Source: Mycobacterium florentinum (GTDB lineage: Bacteria; Actinomycetota; Actinomycetes; Mycobacteriales; Mycobacteriaceae). Taken from it: a DNA stretch of 64,000 nt. Within the stretch, counting starts at the first letter, position 1. The number at the start of each line of letters is the position of its first letter. The translations under genes and the position numbers were made by a program. The DNA is taken from assembly GCF_010730355.1 (NCBI RefSeq), contig NZ_AP022576.1, positions 4,898,001 to 4,962,000 on the forward strand. Reading direction: 5' to 3'. Below the pieces are notes generated by a model, which was not told where the DNA came from, did no database searches, and was given only the letters and a program-made list of their open reading frames with translations. This document shows positions 17,704 to 28,229 of the stretch, piece after piece.

Positions 17704-19705
17704 ATCGGCCGGCGCCAATACCCTCGGGCTGGCCACCAGCCCCTATTTGCGTCAGCACGCCGACAATCCGGTGCACTGGCAGCAGTGGACGCCGCAGGCG
17801 ATGGAAGACGCGGCGGACCGCGATGTGCCGATCCTGCTCTCGATCGGCTACGCCGCCTGTCACTGGTGTCATGTGATGGCCCACGAATCGTTCGAGGACG
17901 ACGAGGTGGCCGCCGCGATGAACGCGGACTTCGTCTGCGTCAAGGTCGATCGCGAGGAACGCCCGGACATCGACGCGGTCTACATGAACGCCACCGTCGC
18001 GCTCACCGGGCACGGCGGCTGGCCGATGACGTGTTTCCTCACCCCGGACGGGCGGCCCTTCTTCTGCGGTACCTACTACCCGAAAGAAGGCTTTCTGCAA
18101 CTTCTTTCGGCCGTCACCGAAACCTGGCGGGAACGCCGCGGCGAGGTCGAGGAGGCGTCGGACCACATCGCCGGCGAGCTGCGCAAGATGTCGTCCGGGC
18201 TGCCCGACGGCGGGCCGGACATCGACCCGGCGCTGTGTGACCACGCCGTCGCCGCGGTGCTGGCCGACCAGGACACCGTGCACGGCGGGTTCGGCGGCGC
18301 GCCCAAATTCCCGCCGTCCGCAGTGCTCGAAGCGCTGCTGCGCAACTACGAGCGCACCGGATCGCCGTCGGCGCTCGTGGCCGTCGAGCGCACCGGCAAC
18401 GCGATGGCCCGCGGCGGGATCTACGACCAACTCGCCGGCGGCTTCGCGCGCTACAGCGTCGACAACGCCTGGGTGGTACCGCATTTCGAGAAAATGCTCT
18501 ACGACAACGCGCTGTTGCTGCGCGCCTACGCGCACTGGGCCCGGCGTACCGCAGATCCGTTGGCCCGCCGGGTCACCGCGCAGACCGCACGATTCTTGCT
18601 CGACGAGCTGGGTGACGGCGCCATGTTCACGTCGTCGCTGGATGCCGACGCCGACGGCCGCGAGGGCTCGACGTATGTCTGGACGCCGCAGCAGTTGACC
18701 GAGGTGCTCGGTCCCGACGACGGCCCTTGGGCCGCGCGGGTTTTCGCGGTCACCGAGTCCGGGACCTTCGAACACGGGACGTCGGTGCTGCAGTTGCCCA
18801 GCGATCCCGACGACGCGCAACGCTTCGAACGGGTGCGGACCGCGCTGTTGGCCGCCCGGCGCACCCGGACCCAGCCGGGACGCGACGACAAGGTCGTCAC
18901 ATCGTGGAACGGGCTGGCGATCACCGCGCTGGCCGAGGCCAGTGTGGCCTTGGAAGATCCCGAGCTGACCCGCGCGGCGCGGCGCTGCGCGACGGCGCTG
19001 CTGGACACCCATGTCATCGGCGGTCGGCTGCGCCGGGCCAGCCTCGGCGGGGTGGTCGGCGAGAGTGCCGCCATCCTGGAGGACTACGCGATGCTGGCCA
19101 CCGGGCTGCTGGTGCTCTACCAGCTGACCGTCGAGGACGTCTGGCTGACGGCGGCGGGTGAGCTGCTCGACACCGCCCTTGCGCATTTCGCCGATCCGCA
19201 GCGACCCGGCCGCTGGTATGACACCGCCGACGACGCCGAGCATCTGATGCTCCGGCCGGCCGACCCGCTGGACGGGGCCACCCCGTCGGGCGCGTCGACG
19301 ATCGCCGAGGCGCTGCTGACCGCGGCGCATCTGGTCGGCAGTGCCACAGCGCCGCGCTACCTGAAAGCGGCGACCGAGGCGCTGACCGCGCATTCGGTAT
19401 TGCTGGCCAAGGCACCGCGGTCGGCCGGGCACTGGATTGCCGTGGCCGAAGCCGCGATCCGCGGCCCGCTGCAGATCGCGGTCGCCTGCCACTCCCCGCG
19501 CTCACCGCTGCTGACCGACGCCCGCCGGTTCGCGCCCGGCGGGGCGATCGTGATGGGCGGCAAGATGGACTCGTCGGCACTGCTGGTCGGCCGGGATCGG
19601 GTGCGCGGCGACGACGCCGCCTACGTGTGCCGCGGCCGGCTCTGCGATCTGCCGGTGACCCGGTCGGCCGACCTGGCCGCCGCCTTGGGTGTGCCCGCGG
19701 GCTAG
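17690..19705 (+). CDS. DUF255 thioredoxin-domain protein, YyaL/spermatogenesis-associated 20 family (Rv1084-like)
   Basis: 671 aa. The N-terminal thioredoxin-like DUF255 domain has the redox motif ACHWCHVM (about residues 57-64); the remainder is an (alpha/alpha)6-barrel like that of N-acylglucosamine 2-epimerases, with GGIYDQLAGGFARYSVD and VPHFEKMLYDNA as family blocks. The enzymatic role is not settled for the family. The start ATG lies inside the preceding gene (14-bp overlap). Together with mca and the small membrane protein it makes a three-gene coupled operon, consistent with handling of thiols or sugar conjugates (inference). Confidence 0.88.
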   Translation: MSPAESAGANTLGLATSPYLRQHADNPVHWQQWTPQAMEDAADRDVPILLSIGYAACHWCHVMAHESFEDDEVAAAMNADFVCVKVDREERPDIDAVYMNATVALTGHGGWPMTCFLTPDGRPFFCGTYYPKEGFLQLLSAVTETWRERRGEVEEASDHIAGELRKMSSGLPDGGPDIDPALCDHAVAAVLADQDTVHGGFGGAPKFPPSAVLEALLRNYERTGSPSALVAVERTGNAMARGGIYDQLAGGFARYSVDNAWVVPHFEKMLYDNALLLRAYAHWARRTADPLARRVTAQTARFLLDELGDGAMFTSSLDADADGREGSTYVWTPQQLTEVLGPDDGPWAARVFAVTESGTFEHGTSVLQLPSDPDDAQRFERVRTALLAARRTRTQPGRDDKVVTSWNGLAITALAEASVALEDPELTRAARRCATALLDTHVIGGRLRRASLGGVVGESAAILEDYAMLATGLLVLYQLTVEDVWLTAAGELLDTALAHFADPQRPGRWYDTADDAEHLMLRPADPLDGATPSGASTIAEALLTAAHLVGSATAPRYLKAATEALTAHSVLLAKAPRSAGHWIAVAEAAIRGPLQIAVACHSPRSPLLTDARRFAPGGAIVMGGKMDSSALLVGRDRVRGDDAAYVCRGRLCDLPVTRSADLAAALGVPAG

Positions 19706-19712
19706 CGCCGCA

Positions 19713-20450
19713 TCAGAACACCACGAACCACATCGCGATGTAGTGGCAGATCGCCGCTATCGCGGTGCAGGCGTGGAAGAACTCGTGATAGCCGAACGTC
19801 GACGGCCACGGGTCGGGCCAGCGCAGCGCGTAGAGAATGCCGCCGATGCTGTACAGCGCGCCACCGACGAACAGCAGCACCATCGCGGTCACACCCGAGT
19901 TGTGCAGGATCTCGCCGGTGTACCAGACCGCCACCCAACCCAGCAGGATGTAGAGCGGCACGCCGACCCAGCGTGGCGCCGACGGCCACAGCATCTTGAG
20001 CAGGATCCCGGCCGCCGCGCCGCCCCAGACGATGCACAACACCACGCGCCCGTCGTGCGGCGACAAGGCCAGCAAGGCGAACGGGGTGTAGCTGCCGGCG
20101 ATGAACACGAAGATCATCGAGTGGTCGGCCCGCTTCATCCACTTCTTGGCGGTCTCGGACTTCCAGTGCACGCGGTGGTAGGTGGCACTGACGGTGAACA
20201 TGATGATGGTGGCGAAGGTATAAAGCAGGGTTGCCAGTCCGGCCCGGGTGGAGCCCACCGCCCATGACACCGCGACCAGCGAGGCGCCCGCGAAAACCGC
20301 GGTGCCGGCCGAATAGACGTGGATCCAGCCGCGGAACCGCGGCTTGGTCAGTACCCGGGCGACGCCGTCGACGAGTTGGTGCGCGGCATTGGCCGCGACT
20401 CCCGGCGATTCGGCGTCCGGGTCGGTGGCGGTGGTGGTCGGCCCGCTCAT
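19713..20450 (-). CDS. Hemolysin III / PAQR-like membrane protein (Rv1085c-like)
   Basis: 245 aa with seven predicted helices. The HlyIII family motifs are present: [12 protein letters not shown], a zinc-ligand region [14 protein letters not shown], and the C-terminal [16 protein letters not shown] with His residues that complete the site. Family members are integral membrane hydrolase-like proteins; haemolysis itself is a historical name. ATG at 20450 follows AGCAGGTGAC. Convergent with the thioredoxin-domain gene, only 7 bases between stops. Confidence 0.87.
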   Translation of the reverse strand: MSGPTTTATDPDAESPGVAANAAHQLVDGVARVLTKPRFRGWIHVYSAGTAVFAGASLVAVSWAVGSTRAGLATLLYTFATIIMFTVSATYHRVHWKSETAKKWMKRADHSMIFVFIAGSYTPFALLALSPHDGRVVLCIVWGGAAAGILLKMLWPSAPRWVGVPLYILLGWVAVWYTGEILHNSGVTAMVLLFVGGALYSIGGILYALRWPDPWPSTFGYHEFFHACTAIAAICHYIAMWFVVF

Positions 20451-20591
20451 GTCACCTGCTGTCTGTTCGGATGGCGGTCTCATTGCCCGTGCCTGACACG
20501 AATAAACACTAGCTCGCACCGGCCGGACGACCGCGCTTTCAGCGGTCGTGACATCCTCGGAAATCCCTCCGGAATTGGTTGCCGCTCACAG

Positions 20592-20597
20592 TAGTGT
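20592..20597 (+). promoter_or_regulatory. -10 box for leaderless Z-FPP synthase mRNA
   Basis: TAGTGT lies 8 nt before the GTG at 20606 and no ribosome site is present. Confidence 0.5.
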
Positions 20598-20605
20598 GGA
20601 TCCTC

Positions 20606-21394
20606 GTGGAGATTATCCCGCCGCGGCTCAAAGACCCGCTCTATCGCGTCTACGAGCTGCGGCTGAGGCAGGGCCTGGCCGCCTCGAAATCCCAGCTCCC
20701 GCGGCATATCGCCGTGCTGTGCGACGGTAACCGGCGGTGGGCCCGCGACGCGGGATACGACGACGTCAGCTACGGCTACCGGATGGGCGCGGCCAAGATC
20801 GCCGAAATGCTGCGCTGGTGTCAGGAAGCCGGCGTCGAAATGACCACCGTCTACCTGCTGTCCACCGAAAACCTGCAACGCGATCCCGACGAGCTGGCCG
20901 GGCTGATCGAGGTCATCACCGACGTCGTCGAGGAGATCTGCGCACCGGCTAATCGGTGGAGCGTGCGCACGGTCGGGGACCTGGAACTGCTCGGCGACGA
21001 GCCCGCCCGCCGGTTACGGGGTGCGGTCGAGTCCACGCCCAGCGTCGCGCCGTTTCACGTCAACGTGGCCGTCGGCTACGGCGGCCGCCAAGAGATCGTC
21101 GGCGCGGTGCGGGCGCTGTTGAGCAAGGAACTCGCCAACGGCGCCACCGGCGAGGATCTCGTCGACGCGGTGACGGTCGACGCCATCTCCGAGAACCTCT
21201 ACACCTCCGGGCAGCCCGACCCCGACCTGGTCATCCGCACCTCGGGCGAGCAACGGCTGTCGGGGTTTCTGCTCTGGCAGAGTGCCTACTCGGAGATGTG
21301 GTTCTGCGAAACGCACTGGCCCGCGTTCCGCCGTGTCGACTTCCTGCGCGCGCTGCGCGACTACAGCCGGCGCGATCGGCGCCTCGGCAAGTAG
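20606..21394 (+). CDS. Short-chain (2Z,6E)-farnesyl diphosphate synthase (Rv1086-like)
   Basis: 262 aa, the exact length of Rv1086. cis-Prenyltransferase blocks: HIAVLCDGNRRWAR with the catalytic Asp, STENLQRDPDE, and the C-terminal DPDLVIRTSGEQRLSGFLLWQ. Rv1086 condenses geranyl diphosphate and isopentenyl diphosphate to Z,E-farnesyl diphosphate, which is elongated to decaprenyl phosphate for arabinogalactan and lipoarabinomannan synthesis. Near identity to the remembered Rv1086 sequence supports the short-chain rather than the Rv2361c long-chain type. The GTG at 20606 is chosen from this match and the -10 box spacing. Confidence 0.92.
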   Translation: MEIIPPRLKDPLYRVYELRLRQGLAASKSQLPRHIAVLCDGNRRWARDAGYDDVSYGYRMGAAKIAEMLRWCQEAGVEMTTVYLLSTENLQRDPDELAGLIEVITDVVEEICAPANRWSVRTVGDLELLGDEPARRLRGAVESTPSVAPFHVNVAVGYGGRQEIVGAVRALLSKELANGATGEDLVDAVTVDAISENLYTSGQPDPDLVIRTSGEQRLSGFLLWQSAYSEMWFCETHWPAFRRVDFLRALRDYSRRDRRLGK

Positions 21395-21433
21395 GTCTTA
21401 AGCGGCAGGTCACGCGCGTGCCACACTGGATGC

Positions 21434-22804
21434 ATGGCTGCGCTGTCGGCGGTGGTGTTCACGCTGAGCGCCTGGCTGGGCCTGTATCTGGCGGCCCGTG
21501 ATCCGCGCAAACCCGTGCTGGTGCTGGCGGCGATCGGACTGGGTGGCTTCGCGCTGGTAGTCGGGCTGGATGCGGTTCGGACCGCCAGTCCCGCCTACGC
21601 CCAGCTGTTGAGCCGAGTCGAGATCTACCTGACGACCATCCCCGGCGTCGCGTGGTTCGCGGTGCTCGTCGAGCTGTCCCGGCCCACCGACGGCTGGCGG
21701 GCCCGCACGCGCGAGCTGCTGCTCATTGCCGCCGTTGCCGCGCTGACCCTGTTCGGGGCGATGCTGGCCGGCAGCGTCGAGGGGCCGCTGCGGCCGGGTC
21801 ACTGGCTGATGTTCGCGGTGATCTCGGTGTCGACCCTCGGCGCGATGGCCGTCGCGCTGCGCCGTCCGCGGCGGCCCCGGCCGGCCAAGGGCCTGGCCAT
21901 TATCGCCACCCTGTTCTTCGCGCTGGGTAATGCGATCCTGATCATTCCGCTGGGCCTGGTGCCCAGCTGGCTTGCGCTGGCGTCGACGAGCTGCGACGTC
22001 CTGGCGCTCGGGATCGCCGTCGCCCTGTGGGACGCGTTCGACGAAGGCCAGGCGCTGCGCGCCGACATGCGCCGCTCGTTCACCGGTTCGGTCGCGGTGG
22101 CGGTGCTGTTCGGTGGCCAGGCGCTGATCGGACTGGCGGTGACCCGCGACGACCCCGCCGCGCAGGCCGCGCTGACCGTGCTGCTGTTCACCAGCCTGGC
22201 GATCGCGATCACCGTGCAGGTGCTGGCGGATCCACTGGCCGGGGTACTCGACCGGGTGGCTTTCTCGAAATCGCCTGCGCTGCGGGCAGATCGGGCCGTG
22301 CTTCGGCACACCGGGGCGGCGCTGCCGCTGCGTCAAGAGCATCCGCTCGCAGACGTCGACGACGTCACCTTCGTCAGGCTCACCCGCCGCGCCCTGGGCC
22401 ACTACGGCGACCTGAGCAAGCTGGTTGCCAGCCCGCTGACGGCGTTGCCGGTGATCGACGAGCGGCTAACCGCCCGCGGCGCGCCCGACCATCCGGTCGA
22501 GCGCGCCAACGAACTCAAGGCCGTACTCGCGGACGGCATTTCACGTTTGAAGCCGCGAGACGGCGGCGATTTCGGAACCACCGAAGAGTGGCGGTACTAC
22601 AACTCGTTGTACTTTCCTTACGTCGTCGGGGTGCGCGCCTACGCGCAGAACGCCACCGCCTCGGGCCTGGATCCGACCGCGCGCCAGGCCTGGCAGTGGT
22701 TTGTGACGGAGGTCCCACAGCGCTCGTTGCATAACTGGCAGAACGCCGCGGCCCGGCTGATCGCGGCGGACCTACGTGGGCGTGTCGCGGTCCCCAGCGA
22801 TTAG
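21434..22804 (+). CDS. Multi-pass membrane protein with uncharacterised C-terminal cytosolic domain
   Basis: 456 aa, not recognised. The N-terminal half has about eight hydrophobic helices (residues 1-290) in a spacing like 7TM sensor modules (short loops, Arg-rich RRPRRPRPAKG loop). The C-terminal 170 residues are soluble, with FTRLTRRALGHYGDLSKL-type helices and the aromatic block EEWRYYNSLYFPYVVGVRAY followed by VPQRSLHNWQNAAARLIA, which looks helix-turn-helix-like and is a feature I associate with uncharacterised actinobacterial proteins. It starts 39 bp after the Z-FPP synthase, without a clear ribosome site (ATG 6 nt after CACACT). There is no counterpart at this place in M. tuberculosis. 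A membrane-bound sensor or regulator is possible, unproven. Confidence 0.8.
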   Translation: MAALSAVVFTLSAWLGLYLAARDPRKPVLVLAAIGLGGFALVVGLDAVRTASPAYAQLLSRVEIYLTTIPGVAWFAVLVELSRPTDGWRARTRELLLIAAVAALTLFGAMLAGSVEGPLRPGHWLMFAVISVSTLGAMAVALRRPRRPRPAKGLAIIATLFFALGNAILIIPLGLVPSWLALASTSCDVLALGIAVALWDAFDEGQALRADMRRSFTGSVAVAVLFGGQALIGLAVTRDDPAAQAALTVLLFTSLAIAITVQVLADPLAGVLDRVAFSKSPALRADRAVLRHTGAALPLRQEHPLADVDDVTFVRLTRRALGHYGDLSKLVASPLTALPVIDERLTARGAPDHPVERANELKAVLADGISRLKPRDGGDFGTTEEWRYYNSLYFPYVVGVRAYAQNATASGLDPTARQAWQWFVTEVPQRSLHNWQNAAARLIAADLRGRVAVPSD

Positions 22805-22969
22805 TCCCGATTTCGCGCTTTCTGCAGTATCTGTACAGCCTCGCGCACAATTCGGCTGACAACGCCGGTTGTAATGGCGATGCCACCCATCTTCGGGTGA
22901 ACTGGCAACGAATACGGGATGTGCGGCCGACCGGTCTGCACTGTCATTCCGAGTCTGCTAGGGGGACTT

Positions 22970-24058
22970 ATGCTTTCGCCGACCCTTCCACCCGCTCGAT
23001 TCGCGCGGGCCATCGAGTTCGTCCGGCACCAGGTCGGTCAGCTACACCAGCGGATGGCACCGCCGCCGGCCGCGATGATGGAAATGATCACGAATGCCTG
23101 GGCCGCACAGGCGATTACCGCGGCCGCCGACCTTGGCATCGCCGACGTGCTCGCCAAGGGGCCGTTGTCGGTTGACGAGGTGGCCGAGGCGGTCGACGCG
23201 GATGCCGATACCATCGGTCGTCTGCTGAGGGCCTTGAGCTCGCGAGGGATTTTCCGGCTCCGCCGCGACGGGCGCTACGACCTCACCCCGATTGCGGAAA
23301 CACTGCGCAGCGATAGCGATGTCTCACTGCGCGCGTTCGCCCGATTCGTGGGTTCACCCCAGGACCGGGAGCACTGGAGCCACTTCACGGACTCGATCCG
23401 CACCGGCCGGCCCGTCATCCCCGAACTGCGCGGCAAGCCTTGCTTCGAGTATCTGGCCGAGGTGCCGGAGCTCGACGAAGTTTTCAATCAGGCCATGACC
23501 GATCTCTCCGAGCTCGAAATCCCGCCCGTCGTTGCGGGGTACGACTTCAGCCGCTTCGGGACGATCGTCGACATCGCCGGCGGACGCGGCCGGCTGCTGG
23601 CCGCGATATTGAACGCCACGCCGAAAGCCCGGGGGATCCTGTTCGATCAGCCGCACGTGGTTGCTGGTGCCTCGTCATTGCTCGAGGAACACGGCGTGGC
23701 GGATCGGGTCAAGCTGGTTGAAGGTTCCTTCTTCGAGTCGGTGGCCGACGGTGGCGACGCCTACCTTCTCAAGCACATCATCCATGACTGGCCGGACGAC
23801 GAGGCCGTGCAGATTCTCAGTAACATCCGCAAAGCCGCCGGGGTCGGAAAGCAGGTGCTGATACTGGAATTCGTCATTCCGCGGCACGAGCGTGAATTCC
23901 CGGGCCACTGGATGGATCTGGAAATGCATGTCGCGGCCGGTGCTCGCGAGCGCACCGCCGGCCAATACGGCCGGCTGCTGAGCCGCGCGGGCTTTCGGCT
24001 GACCCGAGTGGTCGAAACAGCCTCACCCCTGAGCATCGTCGAAGCGGTCGCCGTCTAA
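22970..24058 (+). CDS. SAM-dependent O-methyltransferase, copy 1
   Basis: 362 aa. The N-terminal winged-helix dimerisation domain (about residues 30-105, ADTIGRLLRALSSRGIF) is followed by a class I methyltransferase fold: VDIAGGRGR (residues 200-207) binds SAM, and IIHDWPDDEA with His272 is the catalytic-base region of the plant/bacterial O-methyltransferase (Methyltransf_2) family. It would methylate a hydroxyl on a small aromatic or polyketide-like substrate. ATG follows CTAGGGGGAC by 5 nt. The next gene is a paralogue of identical length 39 bp downstream, so the pair is one transcript. A 72-bp tract (23587-23658) is identical to copy 2. There is no equivalent here in M. tuberculosis. Confidence 0.87.
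   Translation: MLSPTLPPARFARAIEFVRHQVGQLHQRMAPPPAAMMEMITNAWAAQAITAAADLGIADVLAKGPLSVDEVAEAVDADADTIGRLLRALSSRGIFRLRRDGRYDLTPIAETLRSDSDVSLRAFARFVGSPQDREHWSHFTDSIRTGRPVIPELRGKPCFEYLAEVPELDEVFNQAMTDLSELEIPPVVAGYDFSRFGTIVDIAGGRGRLLAAILNATPKARGILFDQPHVVAGASSLLEEHGVADRVKLVEGSFFESVADGGDAYLLKHIIHDWPDDEAVQILSNIRKAAGVGKQVLILEFVIPRHEREFPGHWMDLEMHVAAGARERTAGQYGRLLSRAGFRLTRVVETASPLSIVEAVAV
23587..23658 (+). repeat. 72-bp tract identical to 24715-24786
   Basis: The segment coding for the SAM-binding region of methyltransferase copy 1 is base-for-base the same as in copy 2, although the flanking sequences differ at many positions including third codon positions. Confidence 0.9.
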
Positions 24059-24097
24059 GTCTTGGCCGGATCTATCACCAATTACTTAGGAGTACTT

Positions 24098-25186
24098 ATG
24101 TTTTCGCTCAAAGTTCCAGAAACTCAGGTTGCCCGGGTCGTCGAAACGGCCCGGCACCACGTCGGTCGGCTGCGCCAACACATGGTTCCGCCGTCGGCCG
24201 CGATGTGGGAAATGATCACGAATGCTTGGGTGGCGCAGGCGATTAGCGCTGCAGCGGAGCTCGGCATTGCCGATGCGCTGGCGAAGGGTCCGTTGTCGGC
24301 AGACGAGCTGGCCGAGGCTGTCGACGCCGATGCCGACAGCGTCAGCCGTCTGCTGCGGGCTTTGATCGGCTCTGGCGTTTTCCGTCAAACCCGCGACGGG
24401 CGCTACGCCCTCAACCCGCTCGCGGACACCCTGTGCTCAGATAACGATGTCTCGCTGCGAGGCGTCGCGCGGTTTATCGGTGCACCCCAGCATCGGGAAC
24501 ACTGGAGCAACCTCGCGACCGCGATCCGCACCGATCGGGCCGTCGTTTCGGAGATGCGCGGCAAGCCGATCTTCGAGTACCTGGCCGAGGAAAAGGATTA
24601 CGACGAGATTTTCAACGAGGCGATGACGAGCGCTTCCGAGTTCGCGATCGCGCCCGTCGTCGCGGGCTACGACTTCAGCCGCTTCTCGACGATCGTCGAC
24701 GTCGCCGGTGGGCACGGCCGGCTGCTGGCCGCGATATTGAACGCCACGCCGAAAGCCCGGGGGATCCTGTTCGATCAGCCGCACGTTGTCTGCGACGCAC
24801 CAGCCCTGCTCGAACAGCATCGCGTGGCCGACCGGGTCCAGGTGGCCGAGGGGTCATTCTTCGACACCATCACGGAGGGTGGCGACGCGTACGTCCTCAA
24901 ACACATCGTCCACGACTGGCCCGACGAGCAGGCGCTGCAAATCCTGCGCAACGTGCGCAAGGCCGCCGACGTCGGTAAGCATGTGTTGCTCGTCGAACAA
25001 GTCCTTCCCGAGCACGATCGCGATTTTCCGGGCAACTGGCTCGACCTGGAAGTGCTGATCGAATTCGACGGCCGCGAGCGCACCGCCAAGGGGTATGCCG
25101 AACTGTTGAGCCGCGCCGGATTCCGGATGACCCGGGTGGTGGAGACCGCGTCGCCGTACAGCGTCGTCGAGGCGATTGCCATGTAA
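24098..25186 (+). CDS. SAM-dependent O-methyltransferase, copy 2
   Basis: 362 aa, exactly the same length as copy 1 and collinear throughout: winged-helix dimerisation domain with ADSVSRLLRALIGSGVF, SAM site VDVAGGHGR (residues 200-207) and HDWPDEQ with His272. Substitutions are spread over the dimerisation and substrate regions, so the two may form a heterodimer or act on different substrates (inference). ATG follows TTAGGAG by 6 nt. The 5' leader repeats the layout of copy 1 (purine-rich site, then ACTTATG). The tract 24715-24786 is identical to copy 1 and points to gene conversion. Confidence 0.87.
   Translation: MFSLKVPETQVARVVETARHHVGRLRQHMVPPSAAMWEMITNAWVAQAISAAAELGIADALAKGPLSADELAEAVDADADSVSRLLRALIGSGVFRQTRDGRYALNPLADTLCSDNDVSLRGVARFIGAPQHREHWSNLATAIRTDRAVVSEMRGKPIFEYLAEEKDYDEIFNEAMTSASEFAIAPVVAGYDFSRFSTIVDVAGGHGRLLAAILNATPKARGILFDQPHVVCDAPALLEQHRVADRVQVAEGSFFDTITEGGDAYVLKHIVHDWPDEQALQILRNVRKAADVGKHVLLVEQVLPEHDRDFPGNWLDLEVLIEFDGRERTAKGYAELLSRAGFRMTRVVETASPYSVVEAIAM
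24715..24786 (+). repeat. 72-bp tract identical to 23587-23658
   Basis: Second member of the identical tract shared by the tandem methyltransferase genes; the first mismatch lies one base outside each end. Confidence 0.9.
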
Positions 25187-25253
25187 TCCGCATTCGCGGC
25201 CCAACACGGGAATACCTGGACGCAATCCCTGGTCATTTCTTCCGTGGCAGGAG

Positions 25254-25285
25254 TTGGCAGTGCCACGGGTCGATTTGGCAGTGCC
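25254..25285. repeat. 11-bp direct repeat, possible operator pair
   Basis: TTGGCAGTGCC occurs at 25254-25264 and 25275-25285, centres 21 bp apart (two helical turns), in the 155-bp gap before the small membrane protein gene. Confidence 0.4.
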
Positions 25286-25341
25286 GCGTCGGCACGCTCA
25301 AACCAGTTCGACACATACCGCCATCGCGAGGAGTTATCAAA

Positions 25342-25734
25342 ATGTCCGCTGTTACCGGCCTACCGACCAAGCACCTGTACGACGCGACCGACTCGTTATT
25401 GCGTTTCGCCATGCGTGCAGATGCCACGTTGACGGGACTGTGTGGTCTCGCCATCGCATTTTTTGCAGACCTGAATTCCAACCTGGAATACGCCCTGGGC
25501 ACGCTTTTCGTGCTGTACGGCCTGGTGGTGTACAGCCTGACCGCGTTGCCGGACCTGCGCAGCGTCGGCGCCGGTGTCGTCGGCGCCAACATCGTGGTCA
25601 CGGTGGGCGCCCTGGTGGCCGTCGAAGCGGTGCCGATGACCGCGACCGGAGTGGCCGCGACGCTGGCGACGGGCGTCTACGCCGCGTCGTTCGCCTGGCT
25701 GCAATACCTGGGAGTGCGTCGATTGCCCGCGTAG
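25342..25734 (+). CDS. Small four-helix membrane protein of unknown function
   Basis: 130 aa, not recognised. Four hydrophobic helices (about residues 28-46, 52-70, 76-97, 101-121) with short loops; the only charged stretch is the N-terminus (LYDATDSLLRFAMRAD). No catalytic motif. ATG follows GAGGAG by 8 nt. It lies 155 bp after the second methyltransferase on the same strand and is followed at once by a strong intrinsic terminator, so it is the last gene of the block. A membrane partner or transporter for the methyltransferase product is only a guess from position. Confidence 0.75.
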   Translation: MSAVTGLPTKHLYDATDSLLRFAMRADATLTGLCGLAIAFFADLNSNLEYALGTLFVLYGLVVYSLTALPDLRSVGAGVVGANIVVTVGALVAVEAVPMTATGVAATLATGVYAASFAWLQYLGVRRLPA

Positions 25735-25751
25735 CACTCCATCCCGCCGAC

Positions 25752-25800
25752 GCGGGGCGTTCTCCGCGGCCACGGAGAATCGCCCCGCTTCGGTCTTTTT
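25752..25800 (+). terminator. Strong rho-independent terminator
   Basis: A 15-bp GC-rich stem (25752-25766 with 25773-25788, one bulged T at 25780) with loop CGGCCA is followed by TTCGGTCTTTTT at 25789-25800. It closes the methyltransferase/membrane-protein block before convergent coaA. Confidence 0.85.
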
Positions 25801-25825
25801 GCCGGGGGATTGTGGGCGAAATGCG

Positions 25826-28160
<2,335 letters not shown>

Positions 28161-28202
28161 GTCACGGAATGGCCGCGACACCGGCGGTTGATTTCATAAC
28201 AC

Positions 28203-28221
28203 CTGTGTACGCGGGTTACAG
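28203..28221. promoter_or_regulatory. Imperfect palindrome over the desA2 promoter
   Basis: CTGTGTACGCGGGTTACAG has matching CTGT/ACAG ends and overlaps the -10 box of desA2. It could be the operator of a TetR-type regulator such as MadR, the known repressor of mycobacterial desA1/desA2; the assignment is inference. Confidence 0.35.
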
Positions 28222-28222
28222 T
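28217..28222 (+). promoter_or_regulatory. -10 box for leaderless desA2 mRNA
   Basis: TACAGT lies 7 nt before the desA2 ATG; the spacer TACTTTT has no ribosome site. Confidence 0.6.
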
Positions 28223-28229
28223 TACTTTT

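Noticed and set aside
17417..19492. 691-aa open frame on the minus strand opposite the thioredoxin-domain gene
   Set aside because: It mirrors the high-GC third positions of the plus-strand gene, whose CHWCHVM motif and family blocks are clear; the minus product is Arg/Gly/His-rich without domains.
23587..24786. 72-bp repeat as part of an insertion sequence or attachment site
   Set aside because: Both copies lie at homologous positions inside paralogous genes, so conversion explains them.
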